DNA of 43,031 bases from positions 1 to 43,031 of IMG/VR virus record IMGVR_UViG_3300005264_000015. One strand, written 5' to 3'. A program made the position numbers and the translations under genes. Of this stretch, positions 7,150-13,803 are shown one piece after another; within the stretch, counting starts at the first letter, position 1; each line of letters starts with the position of its first letter. The DNA is from a virus. The notes under the pieces are model-generated. The model saw only the letters and a program-made list of their open reading frames with translations. It had not been told where the DNA came from and searched no databases.

Positions 7150-7706
7150 TATTCAACAACTTCAATGTTTAGACATTTACAGAAATCTAAAACAACATCC
7201 CTACTATCTAATAATAAACCTTGCTTATAATAGGCCACATCAATGGCAACTCTATACATAAGCCTTTCGTTATCATAAGAAGTGTATCTATGTAGTTTAT
7301 TGTGGTTAATCACTGACATTTCAATTACATCTTTTAAGTGTTCGTCATTATACGACCAATGATGTAAATTATTGCCTTTTATTTTACATTTTAAATTACT
7401 TGTCATATTTCTTGCTTTCTTTTTCTCAGGATATTTTTCATTATATCTATCCATTATTGCCTTTTTATTTTCTTTTGTAGGATTGTGCTTACCTCTATAA
7501 TTTAATCTATGATATTTTAAACGGTGTCTTTCTTTTTCTTTTAGAATCCATTCTTTATCATTCTTTTTTTGTTCAAGTCGGATTTTTGTATCTTTTTTTG
7601 TACAATCCTTACACTTACCTAAGTAACCATCTGACATAGCATTATGTTTATAATACTCTGTCAATGGTTTTACTTTTCCACATTTAAAACAAACTTTTTC
7701 TTTCAT
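7149..7706 (-). CDS. HNH-type endonuclease-like protein with N-terminal zinc motif
   Basis: A 185-aa protein. The N-terminus has CFKCGKVKPLTEYYKH followed by CKDC (residues 5-8 and about 32-35), a four-Cys zinc motif seen in many phage HNH and VSR-like proteins. A basic linker (about 38-105) precedes LHHWSYN and VIEMSVINHNKLHRY (about 117-141), which fit the H-N-H core with a His-His pair, Asn and His. Free-standing HNH nucleases in phages are often homing enzymes or aid packaging; here it sits among early genes far from terminase. It has its own putative leaderless promoter (TATATTTG, 4 nt, ATG). Confidence 0.72.
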   Translation of the reverse strand: MKEKVCFKCGKVKPLTEYYKHNAMSDGYLGKCKDCTKKDTKIRLEQKKNDKEWILKEKERHRLKYHRLNYRGKHNPTKENKKAIMDRYNEKYPEKKKARNMTSNLKCKIKGNNLHHWSYNDEHLKDVIEMSVINHNKLHRYTSYDNERLMYRVAIDVAYYKQGLLLDSRDVVLDFCKCLNIEVVE

Positions 7707-7710
7707 TTAA

Positions 7711-7718
7711 CAAATATA
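7711..7718 (-). promoter_or_regulatory. -7 box of a leaderless promoter for the HNH gene
   Basis: On the minus strand TATATTTG is followed by TTAA and then the ATG at 7706. This is the same TAnnTTTG-4 bp-ATG arrangement found at the late operons, but without the palindrome upstream. The predicted mRNA would begin at or within a base or two of the start codon. Confidence 0.5.
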
Positions 7719-7760
7719 CAATTAAAATGCTTAAAAAGGTAATTTATTTTAAATTATTTA

Positions 7761-8144
7761 CTAAAATGGTAACGAATCATCTGCATCAACACCGGGCGAT
7801 TCTTGAACAGCTCCTGTAGGTTGTTCATTTGAACTTTGTGAAAAGTCTTTTATATTACCTAATATTGGTAAGTTTTTAAACTCCTCTTTTTGCTCGTCAC
7901 TTGCTTCTTTGTAAACGGCCGATGGTGCTTGCTGTGATATAAACCCGTTTTGTTTATACTCGTTTTGTTCATCGTTTGTATGTACATTTACTGACATATA
8001 CAGATTACCATCTTTTTCTTCAATGTAGTTTGCATCAAGTGGTATAATTACAACTTTTACTATTCCATTTTTACCTTTTTGTTCTCTTACAACGTGTTTT
8101 AATTTTGCAAGATTTATTGAACCTGCGTAATTTTTCTTACCCAT
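7761..8144 (-). CDS. putative single-stranded DNA-binding protein (SSB-like tail)
   Basis: A 127-aa protein. Residues 1-65 look like a small beta-rich domain (NLAKLKHVV, IVKVVIIPLDANYIEEKDG, LYMSVNVHTND). A low-complexity Gln/Ser/Pro linker follows, and the protein ends DADDSLPF. An acidic C-terminus ending in a hydrophobic-Pro-Phe is the hallmark of bacterial SSB, through which partner proteins are recruited. The size and layout (compact domain, disordered linker, acidic tip) fit an SSB analogue. The core sequence is not obviously the usual OB-fold SSB, so the assignment rests mainly on the tail and the replication context. The SF3-type helicase here ends similarly, EEELPF. Confidence 0.6.
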   Translation of the reverse strand: MGKKNYAGSINLAKLKHVVREQKGKNGIVKVVIIPLDANYIEEKDGNLYMSVNVHTNDEQNEYKQNGFISQQAPSAVYKEASDEQKEEFKNLPILGNIKDFSQSSNEQPTGAVQESPGVDADDSLPF

Positions 8145-8187
8145 TTTATTAAATTTTTATTTATTTGCCTCCATTTATAGCGGTTGG

Positions 8188-8400
8188 CTATGCGTTAAAA
8201 AGTTTTTCCAATGTGAATAATTGAGTCCAAATTGTAGGCTGTTCGGTATCAGTGTTTAGTAGTTTATGCTCTAATCCTGTACCATGAAAAGCACACTCTA
8301 CATTATTAACAGCCATTGCAGCATCACGAATCGCTTGGTATATCTCCTTTTTCTTCTCATCGCTTAAATTTGCGTCTTGTATTAATTTTTGTATTTCCAT
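8188..8400 (-). CDS. small hypothetical protein (70 aa)
   Basis: The start MEIQKLIQDANLS at 8400 is chosen. An upstream in-frame ATG at 8463 would force the palindromic operator and the promoter to be coding. The product is helical with a His/Cys-containing centre (NVECAFHGTGLEHKLL). It resembles small phage proteins of unknown role. It is expressed from the palindrome promoter just upstream, together with the SSB-like gene. Confidence 0.55.
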   Translation of the reverse strand: MEIQKLIQDANLSDEKKKEIYQAIRDAAMAVNNVECAFHGTGLEHKLLNTDTEQPTIWTQLFTLEKLFNA

Positions 8401-8416
8401 GTCGTAAAAGTATAAA

Positions 8417-8460
8417 TAAATATAATAAGAAAATAATTTATTTATATGTTTTACAACATA
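8417..8460 (-). promoter_or_regulatory. leftward promoter with palindromic operator
   Basis: The operator TATGTTTTACAACATA is at 8445-8460, with perfect 6-bp arms and central TTAC. On the minus strand 20 bp separate it from TATATTTA (8417-8424), a one-mismatch -7 box. A second possible box TACTTTTA (8405-8412) lies 4 nt before the ATG at 8400. Which one is used cannot be told by reading. Confidence 0.5.
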
Positions 8461-8481
8461 CAATAAGCATAACAGTTAATA

Positions 8482-8510
8482 AAACAGCATTAAAACGCTG
8501 TTTATTTTTG
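8482..8510 (-). terminator. intrinsic terminator, probably bidirectional
   Basis: A 7-bp stem AAACAGC (8482-8488) and GCTGTTT (8497-8503) encloses an 8-nt A-rich loop. On the minus strand a T-rich tail follows, and on the plus strand TATTTTTG follows. It lies between the stop of the 73-aa gene and the next leftward promoter, where a terminator is expected. Confidence 0.55.
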
Positions 8511-8512
8511 TG

Positions 8513-8734
8513 TTATAGGGCATTTAAGTCCTTTATAATCATATCACACGCTTTTCCAAATCCAACTGCAAAGCTATTTGCTTTCTCTTGTGCCATTTCA
8601 TCACTTCCGTATAGGCTTACGAAGTGTTTCTGTAACTTCATTAAGTTTTCATCAGAATAACGCTCTATAACACTACCTATATGTAATGCCTCTTTTCCTA
8701 TTCCTTTTGGTGTTCTTACTATATCAGTTTTCAT
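8513..8734 (-). CDS. hypothetical early protein (73 aa)
   Basis: No family recognised. It begins MKTDIVRTPKGIGKEALHIG and continues with helical segments (DENLMKLQKHFVSLYG; ANSFAVGFGKACDMIIKDL). It is flanked by a terminator on its 3' side and by a noncoding inverted repeat (8782-8872) on its 5' side, so it is an isolated unit like the other cassette-like genes. ATG at 8734 follows an A/T-rich leader. Confidence 0.6.
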   Translation of the reverse strand: MKTDIVRTPKGIGKEALHIGSVIERYSDENLMKLQKHFVSLYGSDEMAQEKANSFAVGFGKACDMIIKDLNAL

Positions 8735-8781
8735 AATTCTTTATTTAATTATGTAGTTTTAATATCGGCACTACACATAGC

Positions 8782-8872
8782 CTTAACATTGTGTGGCATA
8801 TTGCTTGTGAAATATTGTAAGTAAAATTAACTATTTATAAAAACACAAGCAAAACGAACCACACAACACGCA
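8782..8872 (-). repeat. attC-like imperfect inverted repeat
   Basis: TTGTGTGG and TTGCTTGTG (8789-8809) pair with CACAAGC and CCACACAA (8844-8866), with a small internal bulge. The minus-strand end is GTTAAGGC, close to the attC box GTTRRRY; the other box is poor. The repeat fills the gap between the 97-aa and 73-aa genes, where no other feature was seen. Confidence 0.35.
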
Positions 8873-8888
8873 ATATAAAAAATGCTAA

Positions 8889-9182
8889 TTAATCACTCGT
8901 ATCATCTTTTTGCTCACGTTCATCTCTTAATGCAAACTTAAAGCATAATTGATTAGCCAAGTGGTTAAATTCAAGTGCTTGCTTTTCATCACCAGTAAAT
9001 TTTTGATAAAAATAAGATGGTGCAATATTTGCCAAAGCGTGAAAAAACTCTGTTAAATTATCACCCTCATTAAACTCATCTAAATCAATTTTAAAATCAC
9101 TATCACTGTCTTTGTCAAACAACTCACTTAACGCACCTATTATTTTACTTGCGTATTCTAAATTTTTGTCTTTCTTATTCAT
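8889..9182 (-). CDS. hypothetical acidic early protein (97 aa)
   Basis: The protein has a Lys-rich start, an acidic middle (DKDSDSDFKIDLDEFNEGDN, about residues 23-42) and a helical C-terminal part with FHALANIAPSYFYQ and ALEFNHLANQLCFKFAL. It ends DDTSD, encoded by the beginning of the same repeated string that encodes DTSDSNC in the neighbouring gene. No known domain. Confidence 0.55.
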   Translation of the reverse strand: MNKKDKNLEYASKIIGALSELFDKDSDSDFKIDLDEFNEGDNLTEFFHALANIAPSYFYQKFTGDEKQALEFNHLANQLCFKFALRDEREQKDDTSD

Positions 9183-9223
9183 TTTTATAAAATTTAATCC
9201 CTCCGCACCGTTGCTTTGGGCTG

Positions 9224-9598
9224 TTAATACTTCGTTTTTAGTTTATCTCGTGTTTTCGCACTTTTCATATTGCAACTTCGTTGTAGGCAATTAGTTTCCC
9301 ATTGATATTTACAAACACCACACATTACTATATTATATCTTTCGTCACTTACAATTACATTGCTTCCGCATCGAGGGCAAATTAACTGTTCGCTTCGCCC
9401 TACAACATCAGGTATAATGCAGTTGCTATCACTCGTATCAATATTATCGTTATGTTCGCTAAGTATTGTATTTGGTATTGTTTCTTTTATTTTATCCTTA
9501 ACCATTTCAAGCAGTTTTGCTCTCGAATAACTATCTCTATTATGGTGCAATTCATCTATAAAATTATACAATTCTTGTTTTTCTTGTTTTAAATCCAT
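9224..9598 (-). CDS. zinc-ribbon protein carrying a dispersed repeat
   Basis: A 124-aa protein. ATG at 9598 (MDLKQEKQEL) is preferred over an upstream in-frame TTG at 9619 that abuts the preceding stop. The C-terminal half has CPRCGSNVIVSDERYNIVMC-GVC (about residues 70-92), a classic CxxC...CxxC zinc ribbon. Just before it lies DTSDSNCIIP, encoded by a 30-nt string (9409-9438) that is identical to one in the gene at 41202-41549. Zinc-ribbon proteins of this size are common in phages and usually bind nucleic acid; the specific role is unknown. Confidence 0.6.
   Translation of the reverse strand: MDLKQEKQELYNFIDELHHNRDSYSRAKLLEMVKDKIKETIPNTILSEHNDNIDTSDSNCIIPDVVGRSEQLICPRCGSNVIVSDERYNIVMCGVCKYQWETNCLQRSCNMKSAKTRDKLKTKY
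9409..9438 (-). repeat. 30-nt exact dispersed repeat, copy 1
   Basis: It is identical over 30 nt to 41351-41380. In both places it is read in the same frame and encodes DSNCIIP with the flanking Thr-Ser. The host genes are otherwise unrelated. Confidence 0.75.
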
Positions 9599-9619
9599 AT
9601 CGCTCACCGTTACCAACAA

Positions 9620-9829
9620 CTACGAAATATCGCAAACCATTGTTATTTCATAAATAGACAATTTCACATTTTCATTATGTGCTAATTCAAGCCATTTAAA
9701 CATTTCTTCTTGGTTTACTTTTTTAAGTTCTCCGTTTTTGAAAACAACTTTTTCTCCATTAGCACCATCACCTTTAAAAAATTCTGCTTCTCCATTTTGG
9801 TAAAAGCATACTGCAAATTCTGTGTTCAT
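9620..9829 (-). CDS. hypothetical protein (69 aa)
   Basis: A small protein beginning MNTEFAVCFYQNGEAEFFKGDGANGEK. The N-terminal half looks like a beta-hairpin fold and the C-terminus is KLSIYEITMVCDIS. I do not recognise it. Its stop codon touches the next gene. Upstream lies the long inverted repeat 9852-9980. Confidence 0.55.
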   Translation of the reverse strand: MNTEFAVCFYQNGEAEFFKGDGANGEKVVFKNGELKKVNQEEMFKWLELAHNENVKLSIYEITMVCDIS

Positions 9830-9851
9830 AATTCTAATTTTTAAATCGCAG

Positions 9852-9980
9852 TTGGTAACACATTGTATGATTAATGGCTACTACTTGCTTTGTTTATAAT
9901 TTAATTTGTTATTTAATATTCGTTTCTCAATCGTAATTTAGTAGTTATTTCCGCCATTAATCATACAATAATTCGTTATT
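9852..9980 (-). repeat. attC-like inverted repeat with 17-bp perfect arm
   Basis: ATTGTATGATTAATGGC (9862-9878) and its exact complement (9953-9969) form a 17-bp stem. Inside it ACTACT/AGTAGT pair again after a bulge. Outside it the minus strand reads ATAACG at one end and GTTACC at the other, the attC-like ends seen at the other sites. No open frame covers the stretch. It lies between the 45-aa frame after the primase gene and the 69-aa gene. Confidence 0.45.
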
Positions 9981-9981
9981 A

Positions 9982-10119
9982 TTATTTAAAAACTTCAAAT
10001 ATATCATTGACAACATTATTTTGACGTTCTACTTTTTTAATCACCAACTTGTCGCGTATTTTCTTTTCAGCATCTAAACGACTATTTGCTTGTATTGTAC
10101 CAATTACGTCAATTTTAAT
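9982..10119 (-). CDS. possible 45-aa gene with non-ATG start after the primase
   Basis: An open frame of 46 codons with a coding-like sequence (KIDVIGTIQANSRLDAEKK, then IRDKLVIKKVERQNNVVNDI). It has no ATG: the first usable codon is ATT at 10119, with AAGGA about 12 nt upstream inside the primase gene. It overlaps the primase end by 16 nt. It may be a small separate gene started at ATT, or a former or frameshifted extension of the primase. Composition favours real coding; the start is uncertain. Confidence 0.4.
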   Translation of the reverse strand: MKIDVIGTIQANSRLDAEKKIRDKLVIKKVERQNNVVNDIFEVFK

Positions 10120-10967
10120 GGACTCATTTGTCCTTGGTTTATAAAGAAAAAAGCTGTCTTTTTATATCCTGCAACTCCTTTTTGTAGATATTGATTAGTT
10201 TCTATTAAAAAATAAATTAACTGAACAGCTTCATAGTATTCCATATATCCACTCGCTACATATCCACCTAATATAAGTGAGGAAGAACGTACCGTTTGGT
10301 GTCCTTGATTTGTAGCTTTACTCATCATACTTTTAATTATACCCTCAATTCTACGTTTATGTAATTCTGTCGGTTCTACGCGAGTTATATTGGATACGTC
10401 AGTTGGTTTAAATGCTCGTGGATTTACACCTTTTCCTTTCCACATTGTAGCATCTGTTCGCCATAATATATTAGTATCATATCCTAAAAATAATGGTAAT
10501 ACAGGGTTTTGTCCAGTTGTATCAAACCCATCATATTCCATCATTTTATCAGCTACACCCCAATAATATTCCTTAAATTGTTCTACTGTGGTGCATCCAG
10601 GTATTCGTATTATACATTTAACACCTTTTCCGCTTGGAGATATCCAGGCTGTTATAATAAAATCATATGTCTCAAATAAATGGTCGCGTAATTCTATAGC
10701 ATTTTCTATATGGTCAAAATCCAATACTAACAAACCCGTGAAATGGTCTATAGAACTGTAAGCTCTTTTTGATTGTACGACAACGCATGGCGTAAAAGCA
10801 TATAATTCAATCTTACGACTTTTATCACCTTTCTGTATGTCTTTTATTATATCTAAGACGTGCGGTTTAGGTGTTTCTGTTGATTGTATCAGCTGTTTAA
10901 GTGTCACATACCCTAACGGTCCAACTTTCTTTATATCGCCTGCGTAGTATTGGAATTTAGTTTTCAT
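10104..10967 (-). CDS. VirE/BT4734-type primase (AEP-like)
   Basis: A 287-aa protein. Residues 70-120 contain TGLLVLDFDHI (catalytic DxD at 83-85) and ISPSGKGVKCIIRI (109-122), the signature of the BT4734/BF3469-like VirE N-terminal domain found in Bacteroidetes mobile elements and related to archaeo-eukaryotic primases. The C-terminal part (about 210-287) is helical and fits a primase C-terminal domain. It would make primers or open the origin together with the SF3-type helicase two genes upstream. This type of domain is itself a strong sign of a Bacteroidetes host. The start ATG at 10967 lies 1 nt after the preceding stop. Confidence 0.85.
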   Translation of the reverse strand: MKTKFQYYAGDIKKVGPLGYVTLKQLIQSTETPKPHVLDIIKDIQKGDKSRKIELYAFTPCVVVQSKRAYSSIDHFTGLLVLDFDHIENAIELRDHLFETYDFIITAWISPSGKGVKCIIRIPGCTTVEQFKEYYWGVADKMMEYDGFDTTGQNPVLPLFLGYDTNILWRTDATMWKGKGVNPRAFKPTDVSNITRVEPTELHKRRIEGIIKSMMSKATNQGHQTVRSSSLILGGYVASGYMEYYEAVQLIYFLIETNQYLQKGVAGYKKTAFFFINQGQMSPLKLT

Positions 10968-10968
10968 C

Positions 10969-11322
10969 CTAATAAATTAAAACATCACTACAATTAACAA
11001 TTTCATCACTATACCATATCGTGCAATAATACTTTGAACGTATCATCGCTCCAAATCCATTTTGCGAGTCTACATATCCTGATACATTATATAACGTATC
11101 ATTTAATTGTTTTACTCCTTTTGTACTCCAATTAAAATCCGCTGTACTTGGTGATTTTAGATACATTTCAATAAATGCTTCTGCATCTATCTTTACCTCT
11201 ATTAAGGTGCGTTCTTGTTTCTGTTCTTCTACTGGAGCTTGCTTACTTATGCACGTTCCGATAAAAAACGCTGTGATTGATAGTATTACAATCCAACTGA
11301 TAATTCTTGTTTTTTTAGTCAT
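10969..11322 (-). CDS. membrane-anchored or lipoprotein-like small protein
   Basis: A 117-aa protein. Residues 1-7 are basic (MTKKTRI), followed by a hydrophobic segment SWIVILSITAFFIGTC (9-24), which is either an anchor or a signal peptide with a weak lipobox (IGTC). The rest would be outside the cytoplasm: YLKSPSTADFNW and YNVSGYVDSQNGFGAMIRSKYYCT, a combination found in a widespread uncharacterised family of secreted or membrane-tethered domains. A strong Shine-Dalgarno (AGGAGG) precedes the ATG, unusual in this genome. It lies in the replication operon. A superinfection-exclusion or envelope role is possible but unproven. Confidence 0.65.
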   Translation of the reverse strand: MTKKTRIISWIVILSITAFFIGTCISKQAPVEEQKQERTLIEVKIDAEAFIEMYLKSPSTADFNWSTKGVKQLNDTLYNVSGYVDSQNGFGAMIRSKYYCTIWYSDEIVNCSDVLIY

Positions 11323-11483
11323 TATAACACCCCTCCTAACGATATATCTATTTGTCTTAGTTGCTCAATTATAGCATCTGTCTGAGCTTTCTTATCATCT
11401 GCTTTAATTATCATAATTGCTTCATATTCTGTGATAGCAAATTCTGATGTCAATTCATTTACTTTTACTCTTAATTCTTTCAT
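11322..11483 (-). CDS. small hypothetical protein (53 aa)
   Basis: A short gene, MKELRVKVNELTSEFAITEY..., mostly helical (IIKADDKKAQTDAIIEQLRQI). Its stop shares a base with the start of the membrane-anchored gene (TAATG), and its final codons supply that gene's Shine-Dalgarno. It fills the space between the helicase and the membrane gene. No domain is recognised. Confidence 0.65.
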   Translation of the reverse strand: MKELRVKVNELTSEFAITEYEAIMIIKADDKKAQTDAIIEQLRQIDISLGGVL

Positions 11484-11495
11484 CTTTTTAAATTT

Positions 11496-12956
11496 TTAAA
11501 ACGGTAATTCCTCCTCAGGCTGCGATTGTGTAATCGGCTGTGCTGGTATATCATCTATACTTTTATTATTAAATCCTTTTGGTAGTTTTATTATGAAAGC
11601 TCTTGAACCACCACTATTTCGTTCATCTACATCTATTTTCTTGTATTTGAAATATAATTTAACCCATGAATTAAAGGTATGTGTCTTAAATCTGCTATTA
11701 TTAAAATCATCATACGATTTTACAAACTCTTCTTTAAAATCCTTTTTATACAAAGTCATATTATCAGTAAACGTATAATCATCCATAAAATCAATGAATG
11801 CTTTGTTTGTTTTGTCTATTAATTTACGTAATTCTAAATTAACGTGCTTACTTTCTACTAATCCATAGCGTAAATAGTACTGAACACATCTGAGCATGAA
11901 ATTATCAAACTTTGCCCATTCATTATCATTCCAATCTGTAAATAATTGATGCTTAAATTCTGTTTCCGGTTGATGATTGTCATTGAAATAATTACTGAAT
12001 TCTACCTCAAATTTTCTACGTTTTTCACTACCTCCACCATTATCTTTTATTGTGTAGTTTGTTGTGATTGTTATTTTAGGACTATCCTCATAGTTTAATA
12101 CAATAGGGTCTTTACCTTTCTTTTCAATAGTCATTCCTTCAGTTATTACACTGAATAATTTCTCAAAACTAAAACCCTTATTAACATCATCAAAATATAC
12201 TAATTGAGTATCTAAATGTATATGCTGATACAAAAATGGTTTATCAAAATTAAATGATTTACCATCAATTCTGTCTACTTTTTTAATGTGTTTAATTGCT
12301 TTATGAAATAGCCCTTTTCCACTACCTCCATTAGGTACATCACTTATCATTTCATCATTGAATATAATAGCTTTTGGAGTAGACGGGTCTTTGTATCCGT
12401 GCAATAAATAACCAATCACTGATTTAATGGTATAATATCGCTGTTTGTTCTTATTGCTTACAAGCCACATGAACCGCTTATATTCGCCTTCGCTTTCACC
12501 ATTCTGTACAAAATCCCTCTTTATAACCGTATTCTCCCATACATAACCATCTAAATTATCATATTTAATTAACTCGAATTTATCTTTCGTTACTTTTATG
12601 CAGGCGTTTTGATAATATAAAAATGCGTATTCTTTAGTGTCTTTAGCTACATTTATCTTACCAGTTTCTAACATATTTAAACTATTAGGCGAGAAAAAAG
12701 CTAATTTGTTGGTTAATAAATTCCATATATCAACATTATTCTCAACATAATCTAATACAAAATCCTTTATCAAAGCAACGGATATTTCATTAATAAACTT
12801 ATCTTTTCGCTTTATAAATATGTAATTCTGTCCAATATCATCCGTATAATACTTAAATATATTATTTTCAGACATAAATTTAACGAACTTATGGTTATCT
12901 ATACGAGGCACGGTTTTATTGCTTTTTATTTCTTCGTAATACCAAAATTCTGTCAT
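11496..12956 (-). CDS. phage SF3-type helicase / primase-helicase
   Basis: A 486-aa protein. An N-terminal region (1-170) precedes an SF3/D5-like ATPase: Walker A PNGGSGKG (208-215), Walker B LVYFDD (252-257), motif C ITITTN (295-300), and an Arg-rich KRRKFEVEF (about 312-320). The C-terminus ends EEELPF, an SSB-tip-like acidic hydrophobic tail. It should form a hexameric replicative helicase. It lies next to the control region with GTAC repeats and upstream of the VirE-type primase, so helicase and primase are separate chains here. No DNA polymerase is encoded in the window, so the phage would use the host's. Confidence 0.87.
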   Translation of the reverse strand: MTEFWYYEEIKSNKTVPRIDNHKFVKFMSENNIFKYYTDDIGQNYIFIKRKDKFINEISVALIKDFVLDYVENNVDIWNLLTNKLAFFSPNSLNMLETGKINVAKDTKEYAFLYYQNACIKVTKDKFELIKYDNLDGYVWENTVIKRDFVQNGESEGEYKRFMWLVSNKNKQRYYTIKSVIGYLLHGYKDPSTPKAIIFNDEMISDVPNGGSGKGLFHKAIKHIKKVDRIDGKSFNFDKPFLYQHIHLDTQLVYFDDVNKGFSFEKLFSVITEGMTIEKKGKDPIVLNYEDSPKITITTNYTIKDNGGGSEKRRKFEVEFSNYFNDNHQPETEFKHQLFTDWNDNEWAKFDNFMLRCVQYYLRYGLVESKHVNLELRKLIDKTNKAFIDFMDDYTFTDNMTLYKKDFKEEFVKSYDDFNNSRFKTHTFNSWVKLYFKYKKIDVDERNSGGSRAFIIKLPKGFNNKSIDDIPAQPITQSQPEEELPF

Positions 12957-12957
12957 T

Positions 12958-13116
12958 TTAATACTTTTTATTTAGTTCAGTTAAATATAGTTTTTCGCTC
13001 TCTTTCCATAAATCATTTTCTATTTTATTCATTAAAGTGCGATAATTTAGCTCCATTTTATCACATAACCATCCGACTGAATACTGACCAATTAATCGAT
13101 ATGCTATCTCTTTCAT
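12958..13116 (-). CDS. small helix-turn-helix regulator
   Basis: A 52-aa protein, first gene of the leftward operon. Starting at MKEIAYRLIGQYSVGWLCDKMELNYRTLMNKIEN it fits a helix-turn-helix: YSVGWLCDKM as the first helix and turn, LNYRTLMNKI as the recognition helix. ATG at 13116 is chosen over an upstream in-frame ATG at 13176, because the extra 20 residues (FVILNIYCIF...) cover the promoter. A -7-like box TATTTTTA with a short leader precedes it. It borders the GTAC repeat region, so control of that region is plausible, but this is inference. Confidence 0.6.
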   Translation of the reverse strand: MKEIAYRLIGQYSVGWLCDKMELNYRTLMNKIENDLWKESEKLYLTELNKKY

Positions 13117-13223
13117 ACTGTATTTGTTTAAATTTGCGTTTGTAAAAATACAATAAATATTTAATATAACAAACATAATGTAATAATATTTTAATAAATA
13201 CCGCTGTAATGCAACTATATCCT

Positions 13224-13280
13224 AATTTGTACGGGTTTGTACGCATTTGTACGCTATTTGTACGCATATTTGTACGCTTG
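13224..13280 (+). repeat. iteron cluster A: five direct TTTGTACG repeats
   Basis: GTAC cores begin at 13229, 13239, 13249, 13260 and 13272, giving intervals of 10, 10, 11 and 12 bp. All are preceded by TTT and followed by G. Helical phasing places them on one DNA face, as for iterons bound by an initiator or for regulator arrays. Confidence 0.75.
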
Positions 13281-13463
13281 TAACGTATTGGCATCTATAC
13301 ATTTATTCCTTATATCTTACATTTCGTACAAATTACACCCTATATATAGCATATATATAAAAAAAATAAACACACACATATATTATATATATATAAGTAA
13401 TATAGGGCTAAATTTGTACGTTTTTTTAAATATCGCTGTAAGTCGTTGTATGTATGTACGTTA

Positions 13464-13516
13464 GAAGCGTACAAAATTCCGTACAAATGCGTACAAGTTA
13501 GTACAAATTTGTACGA
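13464..13516 (-). repeat. iteron cluster B: GTACAAA repeats in inverted orientation
   Basis: GTAC cores start at 13469, 13481, 13491, 13501 and 13511, intervals 12, 10, 10 and 10 bp. The first four read GTACAA, the complement of cluster A, and the last forms the palindrome GTACAAATTTGTAC with its neighbour. Further single copies lie at 13326, 13416, 13456, 13555, 13577, 13679 and 13701. Confidence 0.72.
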
Positions 13517-13791
13517 ATAATTCTTATCTTGTTATGTGTTAGTGTGTTAGAAGCGTACAAATTTTTAATGTATTGAGTACGTGTTAGTTATATATATTGT
13601 ATTATTGCACGTGCTTATATATCTATGTGCGTTATGCGTGTATGTAGTTGTATTTCATTTAGTTACTGTGAAGAGTATGTACGTTTTACGGTATATGTTG
13701 GTACAGTCCGGTAAAAAAAAATTTGCACTGGTTTTTAAACGCTGTAAACATATTTGTATTACGTAAATTTTTATATTGTTTACAAAATGTT

Positions 13792-13803
13792 TACATTTGT
13801 ACT
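13792..13803 (+). promoter_or_regulatory. late leaderless promoter for the terminase genes
   Basis: TACATTTG (13792-13799) plus TACT leads directly to the ATG at 13804. The box is itself part of an ATTTGTAC copy of the iteron motif, so the protein that binds the repeats could control packaging genes. A direct repeat TGTTTACA occurs twice just upstream. The 16-bp palindrome of the other late promoters is absent. Confidence 0.55.

Larger units (their letters stand above)
13117..13803. other. noncoding divergent control region / candidate replication origin
   Basis: About 690 bp without a convincing gene, between the leftward early and rightward late blocks. It contains about 17 GTAC tetramers, mostly inside ATTTGTACG or its complement. 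They form two clusters in opposite orientation around a tract (about 13335-13410) made almost only of TA steps and A runs, suitable as a DNA unwinding element. Phages commonly have origins or cos/pac sites here, next to helicase and terminase genes. Some reading frames of 60-80 codons cross the area but consist of repeat-encoded Tyr, Val and Ile strings and are rejected. Confidence 0.6.

Noticed and set aside
8401-8463. N-terminal extension of the 70-aa gene to the ATG at 8463
   Set aside because: It would place the palindromic operator and -7 box inside the coding sequence.
13061-13766. Several 60-80 codon frames on both strands across the control region
   Set aside because: They consist of residues encoded by the GTAC repeats and TA tracts, lack start signals, and overlap promoters and repeats.
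13723-13803. Earlier in-frame start for the terminase small subunit
   Set aside because: The added 27 residues cover the promoter; ATG 13804 has the constant 4-bp distance to TACATTTG.
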